Origin: DATFVJ01 sp035517695 | GTDB lineage: Bacteria > Actinomycetota > Actinomycetes > Streptosporangiales > Streptosporangiaceae | DNA length: 64,000 nucleotides | Direction of reading: 5' to 3' | NCBI GenBank assembly: GCA_035517695.1 | Contig: DATIYI010000423.1 | Location: 39,064-103,063 of the forward strand | In this document: one piece after another, positions 9,707-18,050 of the stretch | Numbering within the stretch: position 1 is the stretch's first letter | Layout: each line of letters begins with the position of its first letter | Position numbers and translations under genes: made by a program | Notes under the pieces: generated by a model | What the model saw: only the letters and a program-made list of their open reading frames with translations | The model's database searches: none | What the model was told of the DNA's origin: nothing

Positions 9707-10057
9707 CGGGCCTGACAGGAGTCCGTGCAACGTGCCTGGCTCCGCGGGCCACCGCGTGGATGGGTGGACTAGGGCGTAGTAACCCGTCGGGGCGTCATCC
9801 CATGTCGACGATGGTCGCGAGGAGCCGATAGTGGGGCTATCGGCAAGACATGCCCACCTGCCCGAGCGCCGCAAATAGCCTCAGCGGTCCGCTGCTGACG
9901 GGCCGCCTCGGGTGCCGCGCGGATCCCGGCCGGGTGCGTCGGCGAGATGCGCAAGGTGGCCGCCAGCGCACGGGCCGGTGACGGTGTGCGGACCGGGCGT
10001 GATGAGCGATGATGAAGTGACAGGTCTCGACGAGGCTTCCGCTGTGAGGACTGGCGA
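9707..10057. other. Intergenic region, no gene recognised
   Basis: This is the divergent region between acetoacetyl-CoA synthetase (minus) and the lipoprotein gene (plus). Open frames here have no recognisable protein features. It should hold both promoters, but I see no convincing -35/-10 pair. Confidence 0.5.
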
Positions 10058-11218
10058 ATGCTAGGCACCGGCACGACTCGCGCCTGTCCGGACGCACCGG
10101 ACCGGGCAGATGACCTGGTCGGCTATCTCCGGCACGGACCGCGTGAGCTTCCGCCTGGAATCCCTGGCGCTCCGGAGCGGCCCCCCACACGGCCCATCGT
10201 CTCGGCTCTTGCCTGTGTCGTTGCGCTCGCTGGGCTGCTGGTGGGGTGCCAGATCGTCAAGCCGAGCCCGAAACCGGCAATCACCGCTGCGGCACCGTCG
10301 GCGTCGGGAACCCACACCGCGCCGTCGCCGCACGCCAAGACGTCGCCGCCGGCCAGCCACGCCCAGACGTCGCTGCCGGCCAGCCACGCCAAGACGTCGC
10401 CGCCGGCCAGCCGGCCAGCGCCGCGCCCGACCTCCAGCGGCGGCCTGCCGGTCTTACCCGCCACTTCTGGCCAGCTGTCCGTTCAAGTCAGCAGCCGGGT
10501 ATTCGCCGTCCGCACGCTGCAAATCGGCGTCGTCGTGCAGACGCCCCAGGCCCACACGTTGCAGCAGACACTGACCGGAGCGATATCTGTCGCGCGTGAC
10601 GGGACGCTCACGGGAAACGCCGTCGCCACCGCGGACAGGTTCAACGGCGTGCACGTCCGCGCACCCGCCGTATTCCTGACCGGCAGCCGCATCTACTTCG
10701 CGCCGCCGGCGAACCTCATGCCCGCGGGTAAGACCTGGACACAGATCACTCCGGCTGTGCCGAACGGCCGTGCTTCTTACGCGGCGAGGCAGGCCGCCTA
10801 CGTCCTTTACGCCAGCGCGACAAGCTGGAACCTGCTCAGGTACGCGATGGACAGCGCGCGACCACACTGGTCGGGAACCGGAGCGTCAGCTCGGGCGAAC
10901 ATGTCGGGCACTGTGCTGCTCGCGACTGCCCTGCCCCATGCCACACCTGGAGCGCACGACGCGGTCATCACGTTCGCTGGACCCGGCACCACGGAGGCGA
11001 CCTGGCATGTCGTGCTCGACTCGCGCCTGCTGCCGGTGAGCTGTGTCATCACCGCCTACTCGCCGGACCTTGGCCCGATTACCGCGGACGTGACCTACTC
11101 CGACTGGGGTACCCAGGTGCAAGCGACGCCACCGCCCGCGCAGGACGTGGCGACGTATTCAGACCTGCCCCCCTACCTGCGCGAGGTCTCAGGTAGCTCG
11201 GCGGGGCAGCCGGGTTAG
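10058..11218 (+). CDS. Putative lipoprotein with Ser/Pro-rich repeat
   Basis: 386 residues from ATG 10058, with only a weak GAGG upstream. A hydrophobic segment at about residues 47-63 ends in the lipobox LLVGC, so the mature protein should be diacylated at Cys64 and anchored outside the membrane. The 45-residue N-region before it is unusually long, but no in-frame ATG/GTG lies closer. After the lipobox comes a Ser/Pro/Thr linker with three copies of a 9-residue unit (HAKTSPPAS). A globular domain of about 250 residues follows, with the general look of LppX/LprG-type lipoproteins (alternating beta strands, YSDWGT near the end). That family assignment is tentative; substrate unknown. Confidence 0.7.
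   Translation: MLGTGTTRACPDAPDRADDLVGYLRHGPRELPPGIPGAPERPPTRPIVSALACVVALAGLLVGCQIVKPSPKPAITAAAPSASGTHTAPSPHAKTSPPASHAQTSLPASHAKTSPPASRPAPRPTSSGGLPVLPATSGQLSVQVSSRVFAVRTLQIGVVVQTPQAHTLQQTLTGAISVARDGTLTGNAVATADRFNGVHVRAPAVFLTGSRIYFAPPANLMPAGKTWTQITPAVPNGRASYAARQAAYVLYASATSWNLLRYAMDSARPHWSGTGASARANMSGTVLLATALPHATPGAHDAVITFAGPGTTEATWHVVLDSRLLPVSCVITAYSPDLGPITADVTYSDWGTQVQATPPPAQDVATYSDLPPYLREVSGSSAGQPG
10331..10411. repeat. 27-nt in-frame tandem repeat x3
   Basis: Three near-identical 27-nt units encode HA(K/Q)TS(P/L)PAS in the linker of the lipoprotein. Units differ by one or two bases. Confidence 0.85.
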
Positions 11219-11235
11219 CCCCGGCTGCCCCGCCG
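11199..11235. terminator. Bidirectional hairpin overlapping a stop codon
   Basis: A perfect 16-bp inverted repeat (11199-11214 and 11220-11235) has a 5-nt loop that contains the TAG stop of the lipoprotein gene. It lies between two convergent genes and has no T-tract, as is common for actinobacterial terminators. Confidence 0.8.
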
Positions 11236-11247
11236 CGTCTGCGCGGC

Positions 11248-12471
11248 TTACCAATGCGGCGGCGCGGACGAACTCGACATCGGTACCGGAGTGAGGGTCG
11301 GCGACATCGTTGGCTTCGCTGACTGTGTCGTCATCGCCATCGCGGACTTCGTCGGCATCTCGGACGGCATCGGCATCGACATAGGTACGGGCGGCGCTGG
11401 CAACGCCACGTAATGGGCCCGCGCATAAAGCAAGCCGTGTGTGTTGCCCATGGCGTCGGCGTAGAAGCCGACGAGGTCACCCGCGTCGTTCACGCCGTTG
11501 ATCGTGGTGGCGCCGCGGCCGTGCGGATCGTCCACAGTCCTGAAGCCATGACGGCTGGTCCAGGTAAAACCGTGCATCTTGGCATTGTTGCCGCTGCCGG
11601 TCTGGTAGGCACCCACCACTTCACCTGCGTCATTGACGCCGAGCGCCTGGGTCATCATCGCGCGCGGATAGGCCAGCTTCGTGGTGTGGCCACCCGGGCG
11701 CATTAGGAAGGCCTTGGTGACACCGCCTGAACCCGTAAAGAAACCTGCAACGTCGCCCATGTTACTTATGGCGGCGGCGGTCAGGCTTTTCGCACCCCTG
11801 ATCGTAATGGAGCGATACTTATGCCTGCCGATGTTGTAGCGGTATCCGTGGTTGTTACCCTTTGCGTCGGTGTAGAATCCGACGGCGATATTCGCGTTGT
11901 TCACACCGAGGAGCTGATTGACCGGCGGGCTGGCGTTGTGCGTCGTCGGATAGTTCACTTTGTGGAAGCGGCCACCCACGGCATAGAAGCCGAAGTTGTC
12001 GTTCATCTGGCCGGCGTTGTTCATGTCCGACCAGAATCCGACCGTGACGCCGTGGCCGTTAAGCCCGGTGACCTGTGTCTGTACCGAGTGCGGGAAGTTC
12101 TCGTTCCTGAATCTCGACCCGTGACGTGACAGAACCAACTGGTAGCCCTTGTTCGGGTGGCCCTGCGCGCCGGACCCGAAGTAGCCGGCGATCACGCCGC
12201 GGTTGTTGATCCCCAGCAACTGGTTAAACGTCGGATCATTGCTATTGTCGAGCGTACTGAACACAAAACGGCTGGCCGCATGTGAGTGGTTTACCTGGTG
12301 GGCGCGGCTCGCATTAGCCGCGAGATTGATATGGCTCTGCCCGTTCAGGATTAGTGCGCTTGCGAAGGCGCCAGAACCGGCGACGATGGCCAGGCCGACC
12401 GATACCGTTCCTCGCCTACTCATTCGGGGTCTGCGCGCAGTCGCACCTACCCGGTTGAGCCTCGTTCTCAC
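11248..12471 (-). CDS. HAF-repeat (beta-propeller-like) secreted protein
   Basis: 407 residues from GTG 12471, chosen because GGAAGGGG lies about 6 nt upstream; ATG 12423 is a weaker alternative. An Arg-rich N-region precedes the hydrophobic stretch VSVGLAIVAGSGAFASALIL, a Sec-type signal. The body carries about six repeats around (G)(I/V)NNxGxIxGYF / GVNDAGDLVGFYAD with a ~50-residue period, the pattern of 'HAF repeat' extracellular proteins, which probably fold as a propeller. The C-terminus is a Pro/Met/Ser/Thr-rich tail. No catalytic residues can be assigned. It may be a surface or exported protein of unknown binding function. Confidence 0.8.
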   Translation of the reverse strand: MRTRLNRVGATARRPRMSRRGTVSVGLAIVAGSGAFASALILNGQSHINLAANASRAHQVNHSHAASRFVFSTLDNSNDPTFNQLLGINNRGVIAGYFGSGAQGHPNKGYQLVLSRHGSRFRNENFPHSVQTQVTGLNGHGVTVGFWSDMNNAGQMNDNFGFYAVGGRFHKVNYPTTHNASPPVNQLLGVNNANIAVGFYTDAKGNNHGYRYNIGRHKYRSITIRGAKSLTAAAISNMGDVAGFFTGSGGVTKAFLMRPGGHTTKLAYPRAMMTQALGVNDAGEVVGAYQTGSGNNAKMHGFTWTSRHGFRTVDDPHGRGATTINGVNDAGDLVGFYADAMGNTHGLLYARAHYVALPAPPVPMSMPMPSEMPTKSAMAMTTQSAKPTMSPTLTPVPMSSSSAPPHW

Positions 12472-12774
12472 TACGATCCCCTTCCATGCATCCCGATACG
12501 TCGCTTTTGGGTCCGCTCCCCAGGTTGGCCCCGCGTAACGGCGGCTTAGGGTCACCGACCTCGTCCGCAACGGCCCGCGGCGGTCACGGCTGTCCATGGC
12601 GATCCGCAGCGATCCACGGCGGTGCGTCTGATCGCGAGCATGACGCTAGCGGCGCGAGGGAGCCATTCTGGGGGAGTCGGGACCCGGGTCTGCGGACCGT
12701 AATATTTGGGTCGGCGACCGGCAGCTTCCGGCGCAGGACAAAGGCTGCGCTTGCCTTTAGGGCGTGACCGGGCG
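12472..12774. other. Intergenic region, no gene recognised
   Basis: This lies upstream of the HAF-repeat gene and downstream of the truncated HAD gene, both on the minus strand. A short AT-rich patch (gtaatattt, 12699-12707) stands out against the GC-rich background and could hold the HAF gene promoter, but no paired -35 is convincing. Confidence 0.4.
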
Positions 12775-13200
12775 TCAAGGCAAGCGTCCGCCCTCGGGGT
12801 GCGCATGTCGCCTGCGGCGGTGCCCGCTAGCTGGCGCGCGCCGAGTCAGGCCCAGCACGGCCTCCATGGCGCCAGTCAGCAGCCGGCCGCGCTCTGGTAA
12901 CAGCGCCCGCCGCGCAGCGAACGCGGCACCGAGAGCCTCGTTGAACCTGGCGAGCAGTTCGGCTGCCTGGTCCGGGTCGCCGCGATCGGCGCTGTTCATC
13001 GCGAAGGACTCGAAGAAGATCTCCGACTCCGACTTGCCCGCCATCGGCGCGAGCCGCACCAGCGGACGGCCGGTCACCTCACGGAAGGCCTCCGCGTACG
13101 CCTCCCGCGTCACCCGCGTCACCCGCGTCACCCGCGTCACCCGCGCAACATCGACGAGCGTCAGATCGATGTTCCACAAGACCAGACGGTGAATGAGCAC
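12775..13200 (-). pseudogene. Truncated HAD-family hydrolase
   Basis: The N-terminus VLIHRLVLWNIDLTLVD carries the HAD nucleophile motif (DxD-like: NIDLT; the first Asp is Asn here, which would abolish normal phosphatase chemistry). It then follows the cap-domain pattern of phosphoglycolate-phosphatase-like proteins (TGRPLVRLAPMAGKSESEIF ... FNEAL). After GAMEAVLGLTR, about residue 118, the sequence changes to an Arg/His-rich tail and stops. Motifs II to IV of the family are missing in all three frames downstream, so this is a 3' deletion rather than one frameshift. The segment RVTRVTRVTRVTR just after motif I comes from a 9-nt repeat expansion. Start assumed at GTG 13200; probably non-functional. 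Confidence 0.7.
13109..13144. repeat. 9-nt tandem repeat x4 (gtcacccgc)
   Basis: Four perfect copies, in frame with the HAD remnant, give (RVT)4 right after its catalytic motif. Confidence 0.9.
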
Positions 13201-13377
13201 CTCCGGTGCGTAAGGGGCGGACGGTGCGATCCGGCTGATGCTTGCACATTCCTCGAGCCGCCCCGGCGCCGCCGCGCGATCGGTCGCACTATCGCATCTG
13301 CACACCGGCGACGCCCCTACAACGCCGAAACCACTCTCGCCAACCTCTGCGGCCCCGCCGCTCCCGGGCTGTACCCC

Positions 13378-14163
13378 CTAGCACACGCTGATCAGTACCA
13401 TGACAACCTGGTCGACGATGCCGGTTACAACCCGGTCGGGGATCGGCGCTCCGTGTAGCAAGAAATGGCTCATCAGGAGGGCGGGCCCGACGCCGGCCAG
13501 CTGCGGCGTGAGAGCCCCTGGACGCACCTCGCCGCGGGCCGCTCCCCTGTGCAGGATTTCGAGCACCTGCTGGTCCCGGTGGCTGGCCAGCCGGGCGCGG
13601 GCCGCACGAACACGCTCGTTGCCGAGTGACTCGGCGATCACACCACGGACGATCTCGCCGGTCGGCCCCGCCTGCCTGGCTGCCATCTTGCGCAGCAGGG
13701 CCAGCAGATCACCCCTGACCGTCCCGGTGTCGGGCGGCTCCTCCCGATCAGGCATGACATGGCGGATCGCTTCGACAACTAGCTCCGCGCGGCTTGGCCA
13801 GCGGCGGTAGAGCGATGCATTGCCCGTGCGGGCACGCTGGGCGACGCGCTCCAGGCTTAGGTTCAGGTAGCCGACCTGGTCAAGCTCCGCGAGAGTGGCA
13901 TCGAAGATCGCGCGCTCAAGCACTTCGCCGCGGCGCCGCGGCGCCTTCCTGTGATCGGCAGGAGGGCTGTCCGGCGGCGCCGGCCCGGCCCGGCCAACCG
14001 TCCCGGCCGGCTCTGCCCCGCCGACCGGCTCTGCCCCGCCGACCGGCTCTGCCCCGCCGACCGGCTCTGCCCCGCCGACCGGCTCTGCCCCGCCGACGGT
14101 CTCTGCCCCGCCGACCGGCTCTGCCCCGCCGATCGTCTGTATCCGGCCGGCCGTTTCGGCCAT
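13378..14163 (-). CDS. TetR-family repressor with repeat-expanded N-terminal arm
   Basis: 261 residues. A helix-turn-helix of TetR type lies at about residues 82-125 (FDATLAELDQVGYLNLSLERVAQRARTGNASLYRRWPSR), followed by a helical ligand-binding domain. It diverges from an EmrB/QacA-type efflux gene 142 nt away, the classic repressor-exporter arrangement, with a strong dyad between them, so it probably represses both genes and is released by a drug-like ligand. ATG 14163 has GGAGG 6 nt upstream. Between this start and the DNA-binding domain sit seven tandem GGAEPV-like units (residues 12-53), which is very unusual in this family. Ligand unknown. Confidence 0.9.
   Translation of the reverse strand: MAETAGRIQTIGGAEPVGGAETVGGAEPVGGAEPVGGAEPVGGAEPVGGAEPAGTVGRAGPAPPDSPPADHRKAPRRRGEVLERAIFDATLAELDQVGYLNLSLERVAQRARTGNASLYRRWPSRAELVVEAIRHVMPDREEPPDTGTVRGDLLALLRKMAARQAGPTGEIVRGVIAESLGNERVRAARARLASHRDQQVLEILHRGAARGEVRPGALTPQLAGVGPALLMSHFLLHGAPIPDRVVTGIVDQVVMVLISVC
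14005..14130. repeat. 18-nt in-frame tandem repeat x7 (GGAEPV)
   Basis: Seven 18-nt units differ only at a few positions (one encodes GGAETV). They form a 42-residue low-complexity arm ahead of the TetR DNA-binding domain. Confidence 0.92.
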
Positions 14164-14216
14164 GTCGGCCTCCGCTGATTCTCTTGCGCCGCCGCCGCGC
14201 CGAGTCTAACGTGGAT

Positions 14217-14247
14217 TTAATTAAAGAAGAGTCTTTTCTCTAACTAA
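14217..14247. promoter_or_regulatory. Probable TetR operator (31-nt near-perfect dyad)
   Basis: The left half TTAATTAAAGAAGAG and right half CTTTTCTCTAACTAA are inverted about a central T, with 12 of 15 pairs matching. It is strongly AT-rich in a GC-rich genome and lies midway between the divergent TetR gene (start 14163) and MFS gene (start 14306). Its length suits two TetR dimers or one long site. The sequence shows the dyad; binding is inferred from its position. Confidence 0.8.
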
Positions 14248-14305
14248 GTCCAACATTACCTGGCCGGACGCGGGTTGACAGTGCCTGCGGCAGAGGGGAC
14301 TTAGC

Positions 14306-15967
14306 ATGCCGCGACCGTCAGCGCAGGCCGTCCCGCCGTCTCCGGACGGGACCGGGGGTACCGGGGTAGCCGGTGCTGGAAACCGCCAGGTGCTGTTGAT
14401 CTTCTCCGGCCTGATGCTGGGCATGCTGCTCGCCGCGCTCGACCAGACGATCGTTGCCACGGCCCTGCCGACGATCACTGGCGACCTGCACGGGCTGAAC
14501 CATATCGGCTGGGTAGTCACGGCCTATCTGCTGGCGGTGGCCGTCGTGATGCCGATCTACGGCAAGGTCGGCGACCTGTTCGGCCGCAAGCCCGTGTTCC
14601 AGTTCGCGATCGTGGTCTTCCTGGTGGGCTCGGTAGCGTCCGGCCTCGCGCACTCGATGACCGAGCTGATCGTGTTCCGCGGGGTGCAGGGGGTGGGCGC
14701 GGGCGGGCTGATGATCGGCGCACAAGCGATCATCGGCGATGTCGTCAGCCCGCGTGAGCGAGGCAAGTACATGGGACTGATCGGCGGCGTCTTCGGGCTG
14801 GCGTCAATCATCGGGCCGCTGCTCGGCGGATTCTTCGTGGACAACCTGTCCTGGCGGTGGATCTTCTACATCAACCTGCCCATCGGTGCTGTCGCTCTGC
14901 TCGTCACCGGCGTCGTGCTGCACCTGCCCAGGCCGCAGCACAAGCCACGGATCGACTACCTGGGCATGGGCCTGCTCGGCGGCGCCGTGGTCTGCCTGGT
15001 CCTGCTCACGAGCTGGGGCGGCACCAGCTACGCGTGGGGCTCGCCGATGATCATCGGCCTCGGCACCGCCACCCTGGCTCTCGCGTCGGCCTGGCTGATC
15101 TCCGCGCGGTACGCAGCTGAACCCGTGATCCCGCTTCGGCTGTTCCGCGATCAGACCTTCAACATTGCCTGCACGATCTCGCTCATCCTCGGGATCGCCA
15201 TGTTCGGCGCGATCAGCTACCTGCCCACCTACCTGCAGATCGTCACCGGTGTCAGCGCGATCGCGTCGGGGCTGCTGCTGCTGCCGCTGATAGCCGGCCT
15301 GCTGATCACATCCATCTCGTCCGGCAGGCTCATCGCCAGGACCGGCCACTACAAGGCCTACCCGATCGCTGGCACGGCGATCGCCGGCGTGGGCATGTAC
15401 CTCCTGTCCACCTTGCGCGCGGACACGACACACCTCGCCTCGAGCCTGTACATGCTGATCCTCGGCCTCGGCATTGGCCTGATCATGCAGGTTATGGTGC
15501 TGATCGTGCAGAACAGCGCGGCCCGGCGAGATCTGGGCACGGCGACGTCGTCGGTCAACTTCGCCCGGCAGATCGGCAGCAGCGTAGGTGTCGCCCTGAT
15601 CGGCGCGCTGTTCGTGCACCGCCTGGACGCGCAACTTTCCGCGCGCATCCCCCATGCGGTAGCAGGCCACCTGAGCAGCCAGCTGGTCAGCTCGCTCACA
15701 CCGCAGGGACTCACTGCGCTGCCCGCGGCGCTCAAGCATGCGATCGTGGTGTCCTTCGCCGACGCGCTGCCGCCGATCTACGCCTATCTGGTTCCGCTGC
15801 TTGGGGTGGCGTTCCTGCTCGCGTTGATCCTGAAGGAGGCACCGCTGCGCACGCACGCGCATTTGAGTGCGGCCCAGGCCGGGCAGCCGGGCAGTGGGCC
15901 GGGCGAGCCCGGCACGGGGCCAGCTCAACCGGGCACGGGGCCCGCCCCGCGCCCGGTGCCCGGATAG
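14306..15967 (+). CDS. DHA2 (EmrB/QacA) family MFS drug exporter
   Basis: 553 residues with about 14 membrane helices, the DHA2 drug:H+ antiporter layout. Family motifs are clear: LDQTIVATALPTITGDL in helix 1, GKVGDLFGRKP (motif A) between helices 2 and 3, and VGAGGLMIGAQAI and GPLLGGFF (motif C) in helices 4-5. ATG 14306 has GGGGA upstream. The C-terminal tail is a Pro/Gly repeat (GQPGSGPGEPGTGPAQPGTG) of about 30 residues, probably cytoplasmic and disordered. It is paired divergently with the TetR gene and likely induced when the repressor leaves the operator. Substrate cannot be told. Confidence 0.93.
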   Translation: MPRPSAQAVPPSPDGTGGTGVAGAGNRQVLLIFSGLMLGMLLAALDQTIVATALPTITGDLHGLNHIGWVVTAYLLAVAVVMPIYGKVGDLFGRKPVFQFAIVVFLVGSVASGLAHSMTELIVFRGVQGVGAGGLMIGAQAIIGDVVSPRERGKYMGLIGGVFGLASIIGPLLGGFFVDNLSWRWIFYINLPIGAVALLVTGVVLHLPRPQHKPRIDYLGMGLLGGAVVCLVLLTSWGGTSYAWGSPMIIGLGTATLALASAWLISARYAAEPVIPLRLFRDQTFNIACTISLILGIAMFGAISYLPTYLQIVTGVSAIASGLLLLPLIAGLLITSISSGRLIARTGHYKAYPIAGTAIAGVGMYLLSTLRADTTHLASSLYMLILGLGIGLIMQVMVLIVQNSAARRDLGTATSSVNFARQIGSSVGVALIGALFVHRLDAQLSARIPHAVAGHLSSQLVSSLTPQGLTALPAALKHAIVVSFADALPPIYAYLVPLLGVAFLLALILKEAPLRTHAHLSAAQAGQPGSGPGEPGTGPAQPGTGPAPRPVPG

Positions 15968-15988
15968 GCCGGCCGGTCGCCGCCGTGC

Positions 15989-16009
15989 CGCCAGGCAGCA
16001 GGCCTGGCG
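15989..16009. terminator. Hairpin between convergent MFS and pruA genes
   Basis: CGCCAGGC-agcag-GCCTGGCG is a perfect 8-bp stem with a 5-nt loop in the 56-nt gap between two convergent genes. There is no T-run. Confidence 0.6.
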
Positions 16010-16023
16010 AGTCGCACAGAAAG

Positions 16024-17649
16024 CTAGCCCATGTGCGGGTAGCGGTAGTCGACGGGCGGCGAGAACAACTCCTTGATCGTGCGGGCGCTGACCCAGCGGG
16101 TCAGGTTCAGTATCGAGCCTGCCTTGTCGTTTGTCCCGCTCGCCCGCGACCCGCCGAACGGCTGCTGCCCGACGACCGCACCGGTCGGCTTGTCGTTGAT
16201 GTAGAAGTTCCCGGCCGCGAACCGCATCGCGTCGCTGGCCGCAGCGATCGCGGCACGATCCTGGGCAATCACCGCGCCCGTCAGCGCGTAGGGAGCCACG
16301 TCGGCCGCCTGGCTCAGCACCGCCGCGTAGTCACGGTCCTCATACACGTGCACGGAAAGGATCGGCCCGAAGTACTCCGTGGTGAATACCTCGTCGTACG
16401 GATCGGAGCACTCAAGCACGGCCGGCCGGACGAAGTAGCCCGCTGAGTCGTCGTAGCTGCCGGTGAGGACCCGCACAGACGGGCGATCGGCCGCCCGGTC
16501 AAGCGCCGCGCGATGCTTGGCGAAGGCCCGCGCGTCGATGACCGCGCCCATGAACAGCGACAAGTCGGACGCCACGTCACCAACGGACAGCGACTCGGCG
16601 ACGGAGACGAAATCGTCACCCATCCGGTCCCACACCGAACGCGGGATGTAGCTGCGGGAGGCCGCCGAGCATTTCTGGCCCTGGTATTCGTAGGCGCCAC
16701 GAATCAGCGCGGTGGTGAGCACGTCCGGGTCGGCTGACGGGTGGGCGATCACGAAATCCTTGCCGCCGGTTTCGCCAACGATGCGAGGATAGCTGCGGTA
16801 GGTAGCGATTCCGCCGCCAACGGTGGCCCACAGGTGCCGGAACGTGGCGGTCGAGCCGGTGAAGTGGATCCCAGCGAGATCTGGATGGGCAAGCGCGACC
16901 CGCGAGACCGCCAGGCCGTTGCCCGTCACCATGTTGATCACGCCGGGCGGCAGGCCAGCCGCCTCGAGCAGCGCCATGCTCACGTGCGCGGAAAGCTGCT
17001 GGGTCGGCGACGGCTTCCAGACCACGGTATTGCCGAGCAGCGCGGGCGCGGAAGGCAGATTCGCCGCGATCGAGGTGAAGTTGAACGGCGTGATCGCCAG
17101 CACGAAGCCATCGAGCGGCCGGTACTCCATCCGGTTCCATGTCCCCGGACCTGACCTGGGCTGGTCGGCGAGCAACTGGCGGGCGAACGACACGTTGAAC
17201 CGCCAGAAATCAATGAGCTCGCAGGCGGCGTCGATCTCGGCCTGGAAGACCGACTTGGACTGCCCAAGGATCGTCGCCGCGTTCATCGTGGCCCGCCACG
17301 GTCCCGCGAGCAGGTCCGCCGCCTTCAGGAAAACGGCCGCGCGGTCGTCGAAGGGCAGCGCGCGCCAGTCCGGTGCCGCCTGGCGGGCGGCAGCCACCGC
17401 CGCCGCCACGTCGTCATCGGTGGCGTCGCCCAGCTGGCCGAGCACATGCCTGAAGTTGTGCGGCTCTACCACCTCGATCTGCCCGCCACTGCCCATCCGC
17501 CACTCGCCGCCGATGTTCATCTGCAGCTGGGCAACCGCGGCCCGTTGTTCCTTGATCTTCTGCTCCACCGCGGCCCGCTCGGGGCTGCCGGGTGAGTACT
17601 GCCTGACCGGCTCGTTCGAAGGTACGGGCACATTGGTCACAGCGTCCAT
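16024..17649 (-). CDS. pruA: 1-pyrroline-5-carboxylate dehydrogenase
   Basis: Oxidises L-glutamate gamma-semialdehyde to glutamate with NAD, the second step of proline degradation. 541 residues, usual for the single-function form. Aldehyde dehydrogenase hallmarks: the NAD fold around FTGSTATFRHLW, the catalytic glutamate in VGETGGKDF, and the catalytic cysteine in GQKCSAASR. The C-terminal PTGAVVGQQPFGGSRASGTNDKAG is typical of P5C dehydrogenases. ATG 17649 (MDAVTNVPV) has GGGAG about 10 nt upstream and is preferred over the in-frame start at 17679. Proline dehydrogenase is not next to it in this window. Its product glutamate would be a substrate for the glutamate dehydrogenase encoded at 2-7 kb. 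Confidence 0.95.
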   Translation of the reverse strand: MDAVTNVPVPSNEPVRQYSPGSPERAAVEQKIKEQRAAVAQLQMNIGGEWRMGSGGQIEVVEPHNFRHVLGQLGDATDDDVAAAVAAARQAAPDWRALPFDDRAAVFLKAADLLAGPWRATMNAATILGQSKSVFQAEIDAACELIDFWRFNVSFARQLLADQPRSGPGTWNRMEYRPLDGFVLAITPFNFTSIAANLPSAPALLGNTVVWKPSPTQQLSAHVSMALLEAAGLPPGVINMVTGNGLAVSRVALAHPDLAGIHFTGSTATFRHLWATVGGGIATYRSYPRIVGETGGKDFVIAHPSADPDVLTTALIRGAYEYQGQKCSAASRSYIPRSVWDRMGDDFVSVAESLSVGDVASDLSLFMGAVIDARAFAKHRAALDRAADRPSVRVLTGSYDDSAGYFVRPAVLECSDPYDEVFTTEYFGPILSVHVYEDRDYAAVLSQAADVAPYALTGAVIAQDRAAIAAASDAMRFAAGNFYINDKPTGAVVGQQPFGGSRASGTNDKAGSILNLTRWVSARTIKELFSPPVDYRYPHMG

Positions 17650-18050
17650 CACAGATCGCTCCCGGTGTTGGTCCAACATCCTCGGCGGACTTGCGCCGCG
17701 CCGCGGGCCCCCGGATCGCGGGTGACATCGGGCGCGGCGTCACACAACATCTGATGAGTGAATCGTGCCACGCGAGGCAAACCAGCAAGCAACGGGCGAG
17801 CCCGCCCGCGCCCGCGGCGGCCGCGGGGCGAGGAAAAAAAACCATTCGCCGCAGCCGGGCCGGCCTGGTTACGATCCGTACATCCCTGCACAACAAATAG
17901 GTGCCACCACGCACCGCCGTTCGGCATGCTCCGGGGGGTTCGGGGGGCTCGCCCCCCGTGCAGCGCTGTCCCGCCCGCGTCACCGTTACCACGGACGAGC
18001 ATGATCCTTAACGGTCTACGCGGTGCGCACCAGCATTGACGAGGCACACC
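17650..18050. other. Intergenic region with G-tract palindrome
   Basis: This separates pruA (minus) and the ABC exporter (plus), so it should hold two divergent promoters. I see an A8 run near 17826-17833 and a perfect palindrome CGGGGGGC-tc-GCCCCCCG at 17941-17958, related to the one inside gdh. No gene is recognised. Confidence 0.5.
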
